Below the pieces are notes generated by a model. That model saw nothing but the letters and a program-made list of their open reading frames with translations. It was not told where the DNA came from and did not search any database. Positions 1-7,281 of a stretch of DNA of 11,537 nt are shown piece after piece (positions within the stretch are counted from its first letter, which is position 1; the number at the start of each line of letters is the position of its first letter). The translations under genes and the position numbers were made by a program. Source of the stretch: Tannerellaceae bacterium. Lineage in GTDB: Bacteria > Bacteroidota > Bacteroidia > Bacteroidales > Tannerellaceae. The DNA lies in the NCBI GenBank assembly GCA_031265595.1, contig JAISCM010000202.1:1-11537 (forward strand). Reading direction: 5' to 3'.

Positions 1-1
1 T

Positions 2-1390
2 GCCGAAGTTTCGGGGCTGGATAGGCTGACGGCAGACATGATTTCCGCCAAAGCAGTCTCCTCCGACCCAGCGCTGGCAGGTACGTTCGAATGTTCAAAC
101 CCAAAGCTGAACCACCTGTATCAGAACATTGTATGGACACAGCGCAACAATATGTACAGCATTATCCACGACAATCCTTCGCGCGACGAACGTACAGGGG
201 CGGTGGGCGACATCCTCATCTTCTGCCAAAGCAGTATGTTCAATATGGATATGGCGGCTTTTTACACAAAGTACGCCCACGACCTGAATGAGAATGCCTG
301 CAACGGACAGTTCTTTTCCATGATCCCCTCGCTGGCTCATGAGAATTTCTGGGATGGATGGATCGGCGCGCCCGGATGGGCGGAAGGCGCCCTGGTGATA
401 CCCTGGCGGATGTATCAAAACTATAACGACACCCGCGCCATCCGTGAGCTCTACGTCGCCATGAAAAAACATGTAGATGCCACGGAAAGGGAGAACCCGG
501 ATCTGATATGGAAAGTCCGCCATAACCACAATAACGACTGGCTGAATGCCAATACGATTGACAATCCACCCGACCCGACTTACAGCACAACACGCGGAAG
601 CATCATCGACGACCTTTTCGCTACAGCCTTTTTTGCTTATGCCGCTCAAACGCTGTCGGATATAGCTCAAACGCTTGGATACGAAACCGACGCACTGCAT
701 TACGGAGAATTGGCAGACAAGATACGAACGAAAATAAATACCCTGTACGTCAGAGACGACGGCTATATCGAAGGAAATACGCAGGGAACTTACGCGCTTG
801 CCCTCCACTTTGGCCTGCTCCCGCAAAACCTGCGCGACAAGGCGTTTGCCCATCTACTGGAATGTATCGAAGAATACGACTACCGGATTTCGACAGGCTT
901 CATCACTACCCCCATGCTGATGCAGGAACTGGTGAACTACGGACGTACAGACATCGCTTACCGCCTGCTCGAATCAGAACGTTTCCCCTCATGGATCTAC
1001 CCGATAAACGCCGGCGCAACCACCATTTGGGAACGCTGGGACGCTGTAGTGCCCGGACGGGGTATCCAGGAGTCAAGCATGAACTCGCTGGATCATGTAG
1101 CTTTCGGCGCCGTAGGAGAATGGATGTTCAGGCATATCCTGGGAATTAATCCCGACGATACACATCCCGGATACGAACATTTTACCATCCACCCACGTCC
1201 GGGCGGCTCGCTGACCTGGGCGAAAGGCTCATACAATTCCATCAAGGGAGAAATTGCCTCCGAATGGAAAATCGAAAACGGCGTATTTACCCTAAAAGTA
1301 AAAATCCCCGCCAATACAACAGCAACGATCGTATTGCCGGGAAAAGGAGCCATAGAAGCAGGCTCGGGTGAACATGTTTTTAAAGAGTAG
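2..1390 (+). CDS. GH78-type alpha-L-rhamnosidase, C-terminal part (5' end outside window)
   Basis: Likely hydrolyses terminal alpha-L-rhamnose from a glycan, by inversion as in GH78, probably in the periplasm or at the cell surface; the signal peptide is off the window. The reading frame is open from base 2, so the ATG at 38 is internal rather than a real start. The (alpha/alpha)6 catalytic domain opens with NMYSIIHDNPSRDERTGAVGD (bases about 152-214), matching the GH78 signature DCPQRDERLGWTGD; the Glu of DER (188-190) aligns with the known general acid. GATTIWERWD near 1016-1045 supplies the second conserved Glu (1031-1033), the expected general base, followed by the family block MNSLDHVAFGAVGEW. 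A C-terminal beta-sandwich (about 1160-1370) follows. The Leu and Trp of the canonical ERLGW are Thr and Ala here, so the substrate pocket may differ. It ends 36 bp from the convergent AraC gene. The family is clear; rhamnose specificity is inferred. Confidence 0.88.
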   Translation, partial: AEVSGLDRLTADMISAKAVSSDPALAGTFECSNPKLNHLYQNIVWTQRNNMYSIIHDNPSRDERTGAVGDILIFCQSSMFNMDMAAFYTKYAHDLNENACNGQFFSMIPSLAHENFWDGWIGAPGWAEGALVIPWRMYQNYNDTRAIRELYVAMKKHVDATERENPDLIWKVRHNHNNDWLNANTIDNPPDPTYSTTRGSIIDDLFATAFFAYAAQTLSDIAQTLGYETDALHYGELADKIRTKINTLYVRDDGYIEGNTQGTYALALHFGLLPQNLRDKAFAHLLECIEEYDYRISTGFITTPMLMQELVNYGRTDIAYRLLESERFPSWIYPINAGATTIWERWDAVVPGRGIQESSMNSLDHVAFGAVGEWMFRHILGINPDDTHPGYEHFTIHPRPGGSLTWAKGSYNSIKGEIASEWKIENGVFTLKVKIPANTTATIVLPGKGAIEAGSGEHVFKE

Positions 1391-1407
1391 TCAGGGAGTT
1401 AAGTAGT
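1386..1407 (+). repeat. 3'-end repeat motif, copy 1
   Basis: AGTAGTCA, one base, then GGAGTTAAGTAGT, overlapping the rhamnosidase stop codon at 1388-1390. Almost the same string occurs right after the stop codon of the lipoprotein gene at 9841-9863, with one substitution and one indel. The function is unknown; it may be a dispersed intergenic sequence or part of a processed 3' end. Confidence 0.5.
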
Positions 1408-1426
1408 GATGCCGAAAAGGTGGACG

Positions 1427-2290
1427 TTACATTTCCAGCTTCTTTTCCAGGGAGGATTGTTTTTTGTATTGGTGGGGGGATTTGCCGGTTATCTTTTTGA
1501 AAAGGCGGTGGAAGTATGATATTTCGTTGAAGGAAAGGCTGAAGGCGATGTCTTTGATAGACTTTCCGCCTACGGTGAGCATCAGTTGCGCTTTTTCTAT
1601 CTTTTTCTGGTTGATATACTGCAAGGGGGTGCAGTTGTTTTCTTTCTTAAAGAGCCTGATAAAATGGTCTTTAGAGAGGTAGCAGATAGAGGCCAGTTCT
1701 TCTATCGTTATCTCCCGGCTGACGTTCTCTCTGATATGGCGTAGTATTTTTATGATCCGTTCGTCTTTCACATCTTGTTTGGCGAAGGATTTTCCTAAGA
1801 ACCGGGAGAATAACTGTAGTAATATCCCGTTTGTTTCTACTACCGTATCGAGAGAATATTCGTTGTTGCGGGCGATGCTTTGCATCAATGTAGGGAAGTT
1901 GTCGTAAGAGTCCGGGTCAGACCGTTTCAGGCCCCTTCCCGGATTGATGAACAGCAGGCGTTTCATCAGCAGGGCGTCTATTTCGTTGGCCGGGATTTCA
2001 AACGGGAAGTTCAGCCTGTCGAAGATATTCTGTTCGTCGTAAATATGCAGGTAATACAGCACAAACGTACTGTTGTTCTCATAGCTATGGGTCACAAAAG
2101 AAGGGACCAGGTACAGATACCCCGGCTGTATCGTGAAAGACCCTTCGGGAATGATAATCTTCGCATACCCACTTTCTACCATATATAACCGGGCAAAGGG
2201 GCTGTTTACCCCTTTCCAGTTCCAATCAGCATAATGAACTTTCCGGGCGGCGTTCAGCAGGATCAGGTTTAAAGCCTCTTTCTTATTCAT
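1427..2290 (-). CDS. AraC-family transcriptional regulator
   Basis: A cytoplasmic DNA-binding regulator of 287 residues, the usual AraC-family length. Residues about 28-85 look like the N-terminal cupin-type sensing domain (RLYMVESGYAKIIIPEGSF, then PGYLYLVPSFVTHSYE, the usual ligand-barrel pattern). Residues about 174-277 form the C-terminal double helix-turn-helix: helix pair one at about 196-215 (IEELASICYLSKDHFIRLFK) closed by CTPLQYINQKKIEKAQLML, and pair two at about 244-266 (SIKDIAFSLSFNEISYFHRLFK) closed by TGKSPHQY. It starts 12 bp after the stop codon of the esterase gene on the same strand, so the two are probably cotranscribed. It is the only regulator in the window; no hybrid two-component sensor or sigma/anti-sigma pair is seen. 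By context it probably senses a sugar or oligosaccharide and controls the esterase and the divergent susC operon, but neither target nor ligand can be read from the sequence. Confidence 0.93.
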   Translation of the reverse strand: MNKKEALNLILLNAARKVHYADWNWKGVNSPFARLYMVESGYAKIIIPEGSFTIQPGYLYLVPSFVTHSYENNSTFVLYYLHIYDEQNIFDRLNFPFEIPANEIDALLMKRLLFINPGRGLKRSDPDSYDNFPTLMQSIARNNEYSLDTVVETNGILLQLFSRFLGKSFAKQDVKDERIIKILRHIRENVSREITIEELASICYLSKDHFIRLFKKENNCTPLQYINQKKIEKAQLMLTVGGKSIKDIAFSLSFNEISYFHRLFKKITGKSPHQYKKQSSLEKKLEM

Positions 2291-2302
2291 GTCGGAAACG
2301 TC

Positions 2303-3502
2303 TCATAAATGACTATCTGCAAAATCCATAAAACGCATCCAGTCATAACTGGTAACATCGTGGCCGCCTGAACGGATATGGTATCCTATCGTATTCATAA
2401 CGGGATGGTTTACGGCAGGCGGACTGTCTGAATCAAGTCCTTTCAGCTTATACAATTCATATACCGGGCCGGCGTAATACCCTGCGAGGTACTCTCCTCT
2501 GGGGTCGGCCCATTTATCATCCTCCGCACTTGCGATATAGACAGGGCGGGGAGCTATCAGGGCGATCAGTTCATGCTGGTCGAAAGGCATATCCGCTTCT
2601 TTGTCCGAATAGTTTGCGAAAGAAGGGCAGAACCAATGCGGAAAGGCGTTTGTGATCTTTCCGACGGTTTCGCCATACGCACGTTTGGAAAGAGCTGCTC
2701 CTCCACAACCGGAATTGTTAGAGATCACCAGGCTGAATCGCTTGTCTTGAGCTCCGGCCCAAAGGGTGGCTTTGCCGAGGCGGGAATGCCCCATGACGAT
2801 CAGCTTGTTTGCATCAACCCGCTCCTGCGTCTCAAGATAATCGGCAATGCGGCTTAACCCCCACGCCCATACTCCCAAAGCCTGCCATCTATCCGGCGAT
2901 TGCTTAGTAGCCGTATACGACGCAAACAGCGATACGACGCTTTGCTCCTCCATACCCGGTTTGTCAGGATAAATATCCTGGTAAGACAGGGTTGCCGCCC
3001 CATAACCGCGTTCAATGACTGCATCGATTGAAGCATCTGGGCGGGTACCCTGGTTGCTTTTAAAATTGTAAGAGATAAATACCGGGGCTTTGCCCGTCTG
3101 GGAATTGGGAAGGACGAGCAACAAAACGGCGTCTATTGACTTCCGCCCGTTCGTAAAGGTGAATTTCACTTGCCAGGCTGTAGCTTTCCCGTTCAGGAAT
3201 GTTGGATCTTCCGACAGCGTTTCGTACGTTACATCTATTCTCTCTTCCGGGGTACGGCCATACTCCTGCGAAGCGAATAACTCCATTATTTCAGGACGCC
3301 TTTGGTTTTCCCACTGTTTAACGGTGGTTACTTTAGTACCGTCGTTACATATAAGCGGATCCGGCAGCGTATAGGCGGGTACGTTGTCTTCATCATAAAT
3401 GGTGGGTCTCGATTGCGCCGGCAATCCGCAACAAAGGCTTACTAATAAAATGAAGAGGATATGCTTTCTCATCTGTTTAGTGTATTTCATTTCATTGATC
3501 AT
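2303..3502 (-). CDS. Secreted CE15-like carbohydrate esterase (glucuronoyl or uronate methyl esterase type)
   Basis: An alpha/beta-hydrolase of 399 residues that probably cleaves an ester on a uronic acid. A signal peptide (MRKHILFILLVSLCCGLPAQS, residues 11-31) predicts export; no good lipobox is seen. The nucleophile elbow is GHSRLGK with Ser240, the form found in bacterial CE15 proteins (the fungal form is GCSRxGK). SGCGGAALSKR (264-274) and SAEDDKWADPRGEY (325-338) are further CE15-like blocks; Asp333 is the likely catalytic acid and His381 in SGGHDVTSYDW the likely catalytic His. CE15 members are mostly 4-O-methyl-glucuronoyl esterases that split lignin-glucuronoxylan links, but a B. thetaiotaomicron relative, BT1017, has been described as a pectin methylesterase, so the substrate is open. 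The start could be Met1, Met5 or Met11; the last two give a more compact signal peptide. It is first in an operon with the AraC gene and divergent from susC. Confidence 0.85.
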   Translation of the reverse strand: MINEMKYTKQMRKHILFILLVSLCCGLPAQSRPTIYDEDNVPAYTLPDPLICNDGTKVTTVKQWENQRRPEIMELFASQEYGRTPEERIDVTYETLSEDPTFLNGKATAWQVKFTFTNGRKSIDAVLLLVLPNSQTGKAPVFISYNFKSNQGTRPDASIDAVIERGYGAATLSYQDIYPDKPGMEEQSVVSLFASYTATKQSPDRWQALGVWAWGLSRIADYLETQERVDANKLIVMGHSRLGKATLWAGAQDKRFSLVISNNSGCGGAALSKRAYGETVGKITNAFPHWFCPSFANYSDKEADMPFDQHELIALIAPRPVYIASAEDDKWADPRGEYLAGYYAGPVYELYKLKGLDSDSPPAVNHPVMNTIGYHIRSGGHDVTSYDWMRFMDFADSHL

Positions 3503-3521
3503 AGATTAGTTATACTTGGCG

Positions 3522-3553
3522 TAAAGTTACTAATTATAACATACGCTTCTAAA
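3522..3553 (-). promoter_or_regulatory. Possible promoter for the esterase-AraC operon
   Basis: On the minus strand TTTA (3553-3550), a 20-bp spacer and TAACTTTA (3529-3522) resemble the Bacteroides -33 TTTG and -7 TAnnTTTG boxes, each with one mismatch. This would place the transcript start roughly 15 bases before the first ATG. It is a pattern match only, in AT-rich DNA. Confidence 0.3.
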
Positions 3554-3577
3554 CAAAAACCGTTTTTTATAAAAAAC

Positions 3578-3592
3578 TTAACGTTACGTTAA
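3578..3592. promoter_or_regulatory. 15-bp perfect palindrome, candidate operator
   Basis: TTAACGT-T-ACGTTAA is a perfect 7-bp inverted repeat around one central base. It lies in the divergent control region, upstream of the possible esterase promoter. The symmetry suits a dimeric DNA-binding protein; AraC proteins more often use direct repeats, so the cognate factor is unknown. Confidence 0.35.
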
Positions 3593-3680
3593 TCATAAAG
3601 AAACTTTTTTGCTCTTGTTTTGTGGCGAATTAAGAAAGGAGTGAGTCGTATGAAGGGATTTTCATTATTGTTAATGACAT

Positions 3681-3710
3681 TTGTATACAATAAGTTAATC
3701 TAAGTTAAGT
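3681..3710. promoter_or_regulatory. Palindrome plus 10-bp-phased direct repeat, candidate regulator site
   Basis: TTGTATACAA (3681-3690) is a perfect 10-bp palindrome. It is followed at once by two copies of TAAGTTAA (3691-3698 and 3701-3708) spaced exactly 10 bp apart, so both copies sit on the same face of the helix. Same-face direct repeats suit a protein with two HTH units such as the neighbouring AraC protein, although this is inference. Confidence 0.35.
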
Positions 3711-3725
3711 TTCAGACAGAAGGGT

Positions 3726-3774
3726 GAATATATTTTAAATAATTCATATATTCGCGTTGTGTCATCGCACACAA
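3726..3774. promoter_or_regulatory. Two adjacent inverted repeats upstream of susC
   Basis: GAATATAT (3726-3733), 12 bases, ATATATTC (3746-3753) is a perfect 8-bp inverted repeat. It is followed by TTGTGT (3757-3762), 6 bases, ACACAA (3769-3774), a perfect 6-bp inverted repeat. Both lie 160-210 bp before the susC start. They may be operators or, if transcription starts further upstream, hairpins in the leader RNA. Confidence 0.3.
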
Positions 3775-3803
3775 TTTTATACTTCTGTTAATCTTTTAAA
3801 CCC

Positions 3804-3834
3804 GTTGCCTATGAAATAAATTGTGGTCTCTTTG
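3804..3834 (+). promoter_or_regulatory. Weak candidate promoter for the susC operon
   Basis: GTTG (3804-3807), a 19-bp spacer and TCTCTTTG (3827-3834) resemble the Bacteroides TTTG / TAnnTTTG promoter with one mismatch in each box. It would give a leader of about 95 bases before the susC ATG. No better match was found in the 434-bp region. Confidence 0.25.
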
Positions 3835-3936
3835 TTATTCTTCCCTTATTTTGGGGAAAGGGTATCGGGTCGGGTATACTACTCATCCGGTATCCGCTTT
3901 AATCAGTCTTAAATTTATAATCTAATTTTAAAATCT

Positions 3937-6900
3937 ATGTTAACTAAGGAAAACAGAAAAGTTGGTATGAAAAGGATGTCTCCGCTCTTATTTGCTTTGT
4001 TTTTGTTATTGTGCAGCCTACCCGGATTTGCACAAAGCAGATTTGTGAAAGGAGTTGTCTCAGACACCTACGGCGAACCCCTTGTCGGCGTAAACGTGCT
4101 GGTAAAAGGCACAGCCAATGGGACAATGACGGATTTTGAGGGTAATTATACTATCCAGGTAACCGGATATGAGGAAGTATTGGTATTTTCGTATATCGGA
4201 TATAAAACGGAAGAAGTAGCTGTCAGCTATAGAACTACGATCAACGTAACGCTGGGAGACGATGCCCAATTGATAGACGAAGTAGTTGTAGTAGGCTATG
4301 GCGTGCAGCGGAAAGCGAATTTAACAGGCGCCGTACAGTCGGTCGGGGCGAAAGCGATTGAAGGCCGTCCGATCACGAACGTCAATCAGGCGTTGCAGGG
4401 TGTGGCAGCCAACGTAAATATCATCAATACGACCGGCCGCGCCAATAGTTCGCCGGCTATCAACATCCGCGGATTTACATCCATCAACGGCGGTAGCGCC
4501 TTGATCCTGGTAGACAACGTACCCGTCAGCCCGGATGAACTTTCGCGTATTAACCCAGACGATATCGAGAGTGTATCTATTCTGAAAGACGCCGCTTCGG
4601 CTGCCATTTATGGAGGCCGCGCTTCTTTTGGCGTTGTATTGGTAACCACCAGGCAGGCAAAGACGAACAAGCTGGAGATCAGCGCCGATGCAACAGCCGG
4701 CGTTCGTACATTCTCTACCTTGCCCGAACTGATCCACGATCCGCTGGTACACATGACGCTGGCTAATCCGTCGTCTACACGCAGGCCTTTGTTCTACGAT
4801 GCAGAGTTCGACTATGTAAGAAATATGCAGGCGAATCCCGATCAATATCCGGCTTACCGCGTGGTAGGCTTAGACGGTTATCTGTCCGGCTTATACAATA
4901 CAAACGGCGTATGGGCCTGGTATCAGGATATTGACTACAACGACGCTTTCCTGCGCGATGTCTCTCCCACCTATAATGCAAACGTGCGCATTGCCAACAA
5001 AACCGACAAGATGTCTTATGCCATCAGCAGCGGATACTATCACCAGGATGGGATGATGCGTTACGGCAATGACGGCCTCGACCGCCTGAACATCCGCGGG
5101 AATGGTTCATTCAAACTAACCGACTGGTGGGAAATAGGCAGCAACCTGTCTTTCAACTATCAGAAATACGATCAACCCGAAGCAGGCGTTGAGAAATATT
5201 TCTGGCAGATCTCCCGCAACCCTATGCGCGCTATCTATAATCCGGATGGTACGTATGGCTATAACGGAGCCAACCTTATCGGCCTGGTAGAAGAAGGCGG
5301 ACGCAAAATTGAAAACTGGAACCAGACAAACATCCTGCTGAACACAACGATCGATATTATCAAGAATATCTGGACAGTTAAGGCAGACGCTAATTTCCGC
5401 TTCACCGACTCCAATACGAAAGCCGAACATTACCCTGTCGGCTGGAGGCCGGGCCCCGGCATGCCGATTCAGTATGATGTATATGGCGACGTGGGAAATA
5501 CGGATATGAGCTCGTTCGGGAATGGCACAAACTATGCATACACCCGGTCTATGTTGAACCAATATCAGGTGTACAACGTATATACCGACTACAACCAGAC
5601 ATTCGGCGGAAAACATGCAGTACACGCCATGCTGGGATTCAACCAGGAACATACCAAAAACGTATCTTCATGGATCATGCGCGCAGATATGATAAGCAAC
5701 AGCCTGCCTACGATAAACCTGTCTACAGGAGCCATTCAGACGGCAGAGACGATTGAAGAACTGGCCCTTCGCGGTACGTTCGGACGCGTCAATTATGCTT
5801 TCGACAATAAGTATTTGCTGGAACTGAACGGGCGCTACGACGGCACCAGCCGCTTTGCGAAAGACAGCCGCTTCGGATTCTTCCCTTCCGGTTCGCTCGG
5901 ATGGGTTGTTTCGCAGGAAAAGTTTGTGAAGCCCATTGCCGAAGCAGCAAAGATAGACCAGTTCAAGCTAAGAGCTTCTTATGGGGTGCTCGGCAACCAG
6001 GTATTGTCAGGCTATTATCCCTATATCGCTACAATGGGGACAGACTATCTGGCGCTTCCTGTCAACGGGGCTATGTCTTTGTACGTAAAGACACCCGGCG
6101 TAGTAGCCGCCGATATGACATGGGAAACTGTCCGTACCGTCAACTTCGGTCTCGACCTGACGATGCTGAACAACCGCCTCAACCTGTCGCTGGATAAATA
6201 TACCCGCTATACGGAAGGCATGCTGGTGCAAGGCAAGGAACTCCCCGCCGTGTTCGGGGCAGACATCCCGAAAGAGAATGCAGGCGACCTGAAAACGCAG
6301 GGATGGGAAATCACCCTGGGCTATAACGATAAATTCAATGTAGGCGGTTCGCCGCTGACAGTGGGCGTAACAGTCAACCTGTCTGATGCGCGTACTTATG
6401 TAACGAAGTTTGACAACCCTACAAAGTCTATCAATACCGGACGCGGTACGGCAAACTACTATGAAGGACAGGAGATAGGTGAAATATGGGGTCTCGTAAC
6501 CGACGGCTTCCTGCATAAAGACGACCTGGTGCTTGATGCCGACGGAATTCCTACCGGCAAGGCAAAGATAGACCAGACCAACGTGGCCGAAGAAGACAAC
6601 AGCCGGACCGTTTACGAAGGAGACCTGAAATTCAGAGACCTGAACGGAGATAGCCAAATCACAAACGGAGACGGTACGGTGAACGATCCGGGCGACCGTA
6701 TCATTATCGGTAACACCAGCGCCCGCCTGCCCTACAGCTTCACGGTTGAAGCGGCTTATAGGGGCTTCGACCTCCGCGCATTCTTCTACGGCGTAGGTAA
6801 ACAGGATTGGTATCCGGTGGGCAACTTCCACGATTTCTGGGGCGTATTCTCCAACCCATGGTCGTCTGCCATCAAGGGAAATTTAGACAACTGGAGCATG

Positions 6901-7260
6901 AATGGCCACAACGCCTATTTCCCACGCCTCAAACCCTACGTAGCAGAAAATACAGAATTGGCCGCCCCGCAGACCCGGTATCTGCAAGACGCTTCTTTCC
7001 TGCGCTTCAAGAACCTGACAGTCGGTTATACGCTGCCCAAGGCGCTGACACAGAAAATGAAGCTCGAACGGCTGCGCGTTTACCTGAGCGCTGAAAACCT
7101 CTTTACGTGGGATCACCTGAAAGTGGGCGGTATCGACCCCGAACTGGCTACTGCCGTTCAGCGCGAGCAATACAATGATACGCCAAACTATACGCTGGGA
7201 AACAGTACCTACTATCCGCAGCAGAAAGTGTTTACGGTGGGATTGAATCTGAATTTCTAA
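3937..7260 (+). CDS. SusC/RagA-family TonB-dependent outer-membrane transporter
   Basis: Imports an oligosaccharide across the outer membrane with energy from TonB-ExbBD, working with the SusD-like lid encoded next. The 1107 residues are normal for the family. Order: signal peptide with cleavage around FAQ/S (residues 33-34); carboxypeptidase-regulatory-like beta-sandwich at about 36-106 (GVVSDTYGEPLVGVNVLVKG, then TDFEGNYTI); the SusC signature DEVVVVGYG at 114-122; the plug domain to about residue 235 (INIRGFTSINGG, LVDNVPV, SVSILKDAASAAIYGGRAS, GVVLVTT); then the 22-strand barrel, ending in the aromatic-rich VFTVGLNLNF with terminal Phe. A DLNGDSQITNGDG stretch near 901-913 looks like the acidic, possibly calcium-binding loop common in SusC proteins. 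Met1 or Met11 could be the start; Met11 gives the tighter signal peptide. It is first in the operon, 21 bp before susD. The glycan is not encoded in any recognisable motif. Confidence 0.96.
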   Translation: MLTKENRKVGMKRMSPLLFALFLLLCSLPGFAQSRFVKGVVSDTYGEPLVGVNVLVKGTANGTMTDFEGNYTIQVTGYEEVLVFSYIGYKTEEVAVSYRTTINVTLGDDAQLIDEVVVVGYGVQRKANLTGAVQSVGAKAIEGRPITNVNQALQGVAANVNIINTTGRANSSPAINIRGFTSINGGSALILVDNVPVSPDELSRINPDDIESVSILKDAASAAIYGGRASFGVVLVTTRQAKTNKLEISADATAGVRTFSTLPELIHDPLVHMTLANPSSTRRPLFYDAEFDYVRNMQANPDQYPAYRVVGLDGYLSGLYNTNGVWAWYQDIDYNDAFLRDVSPTYNANVRIANKTDKMSYAISSGYYHQDGMMRYGNDGLDRLNIRGNGSFKLTDWWEIGSNLSFNYQKYDQPEAGVEKYFWQISRNPMRAIYNPDGTYGYNGANLIGLVEEGGRKIENWNQTNILLNTTIDIIKNIWTVKADANFRFTDSNTKAEHYPVGWRPGPGMPIQYDVYGDVGNTDMSSFGNGTNYAYTRSMLNQYQVYNVYTDYNQTFGGKHAVHAMLGFNQEHTKNVSSWIMRADMISNSLPTINLSTGAIQTAETIEELALRGTFGRVNYAFDNKYLLELNGRYDGTSRFAKDSRFGFFPSGSLGWVVSQEKFVKPIAEAAKIDQFKLRASYGVLGNQVLSGYYPYIATMGTDYLALPVNGAMSLYVKTPGVVAADMTWETVRTVNFGLDLTMLNNRLNLSLDKYTRYTEGMLVQGKELPAVFGADIPKENAGDLKTQGWEITLGYNDKFNVGGSPLTVGVTVNLSDARTYVTKFDNPTKSINTGRGTANYYEGQEIGEIWGLVTDGFLHKDDLVLDADGIPTGKAKIDQTNVAEEDNSRTVYEGDLKFRDLNGDSQITNGDGTVNDPGDRIIIGNTSARLPYSFTVEAAYRGFDLRAFFYGVGKQDWYPVGNFHDFWGVFSNPWSSAIKGNLDNWSMNGHNAYFPRLKPYVAENTELAAPQTRYLQDASFLRFKNLTVGYTLPKALTQKMKLERLRVYLSAENLFTWDHLKVGGIDPELATAVQREQYNDTPNYTLGNSTYYPQQKVFTVGLNLNF

Positions 7261-7281
7261 CGATTAAAACAAATGTAACGT

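Noticed and set aside
95..853. Antisense 252-codon open frame inside the rhamnosidase gene
   Set aside because: It lies entirely opposite a clear GH78 coding region and shows no recognisable domain or signal; it is a shadow of the GC-rich codon pattern.
2303..3502. Esterase as a lipoprotein through Cys24/Cys25
   Set aside because: The residues before the cysteines (LVSLCC) do not fit the lipobox, while an ordinary signal-peptidase I site follows at LPAQS.
3841..3936. Riboswitch or attenuator in the susC leader
   Set aside because: Only short weak stems such as TTCCC/GGGAA and direct GGTATC repeats are seen; no known riboswitch pattern was recognised.
6007..6831. Antisense 274-codon open frame inside susC
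   Set aside because: Fully overlapped by the conserved TonB-receptor barrel sequence on the other strand; no domain recognised.
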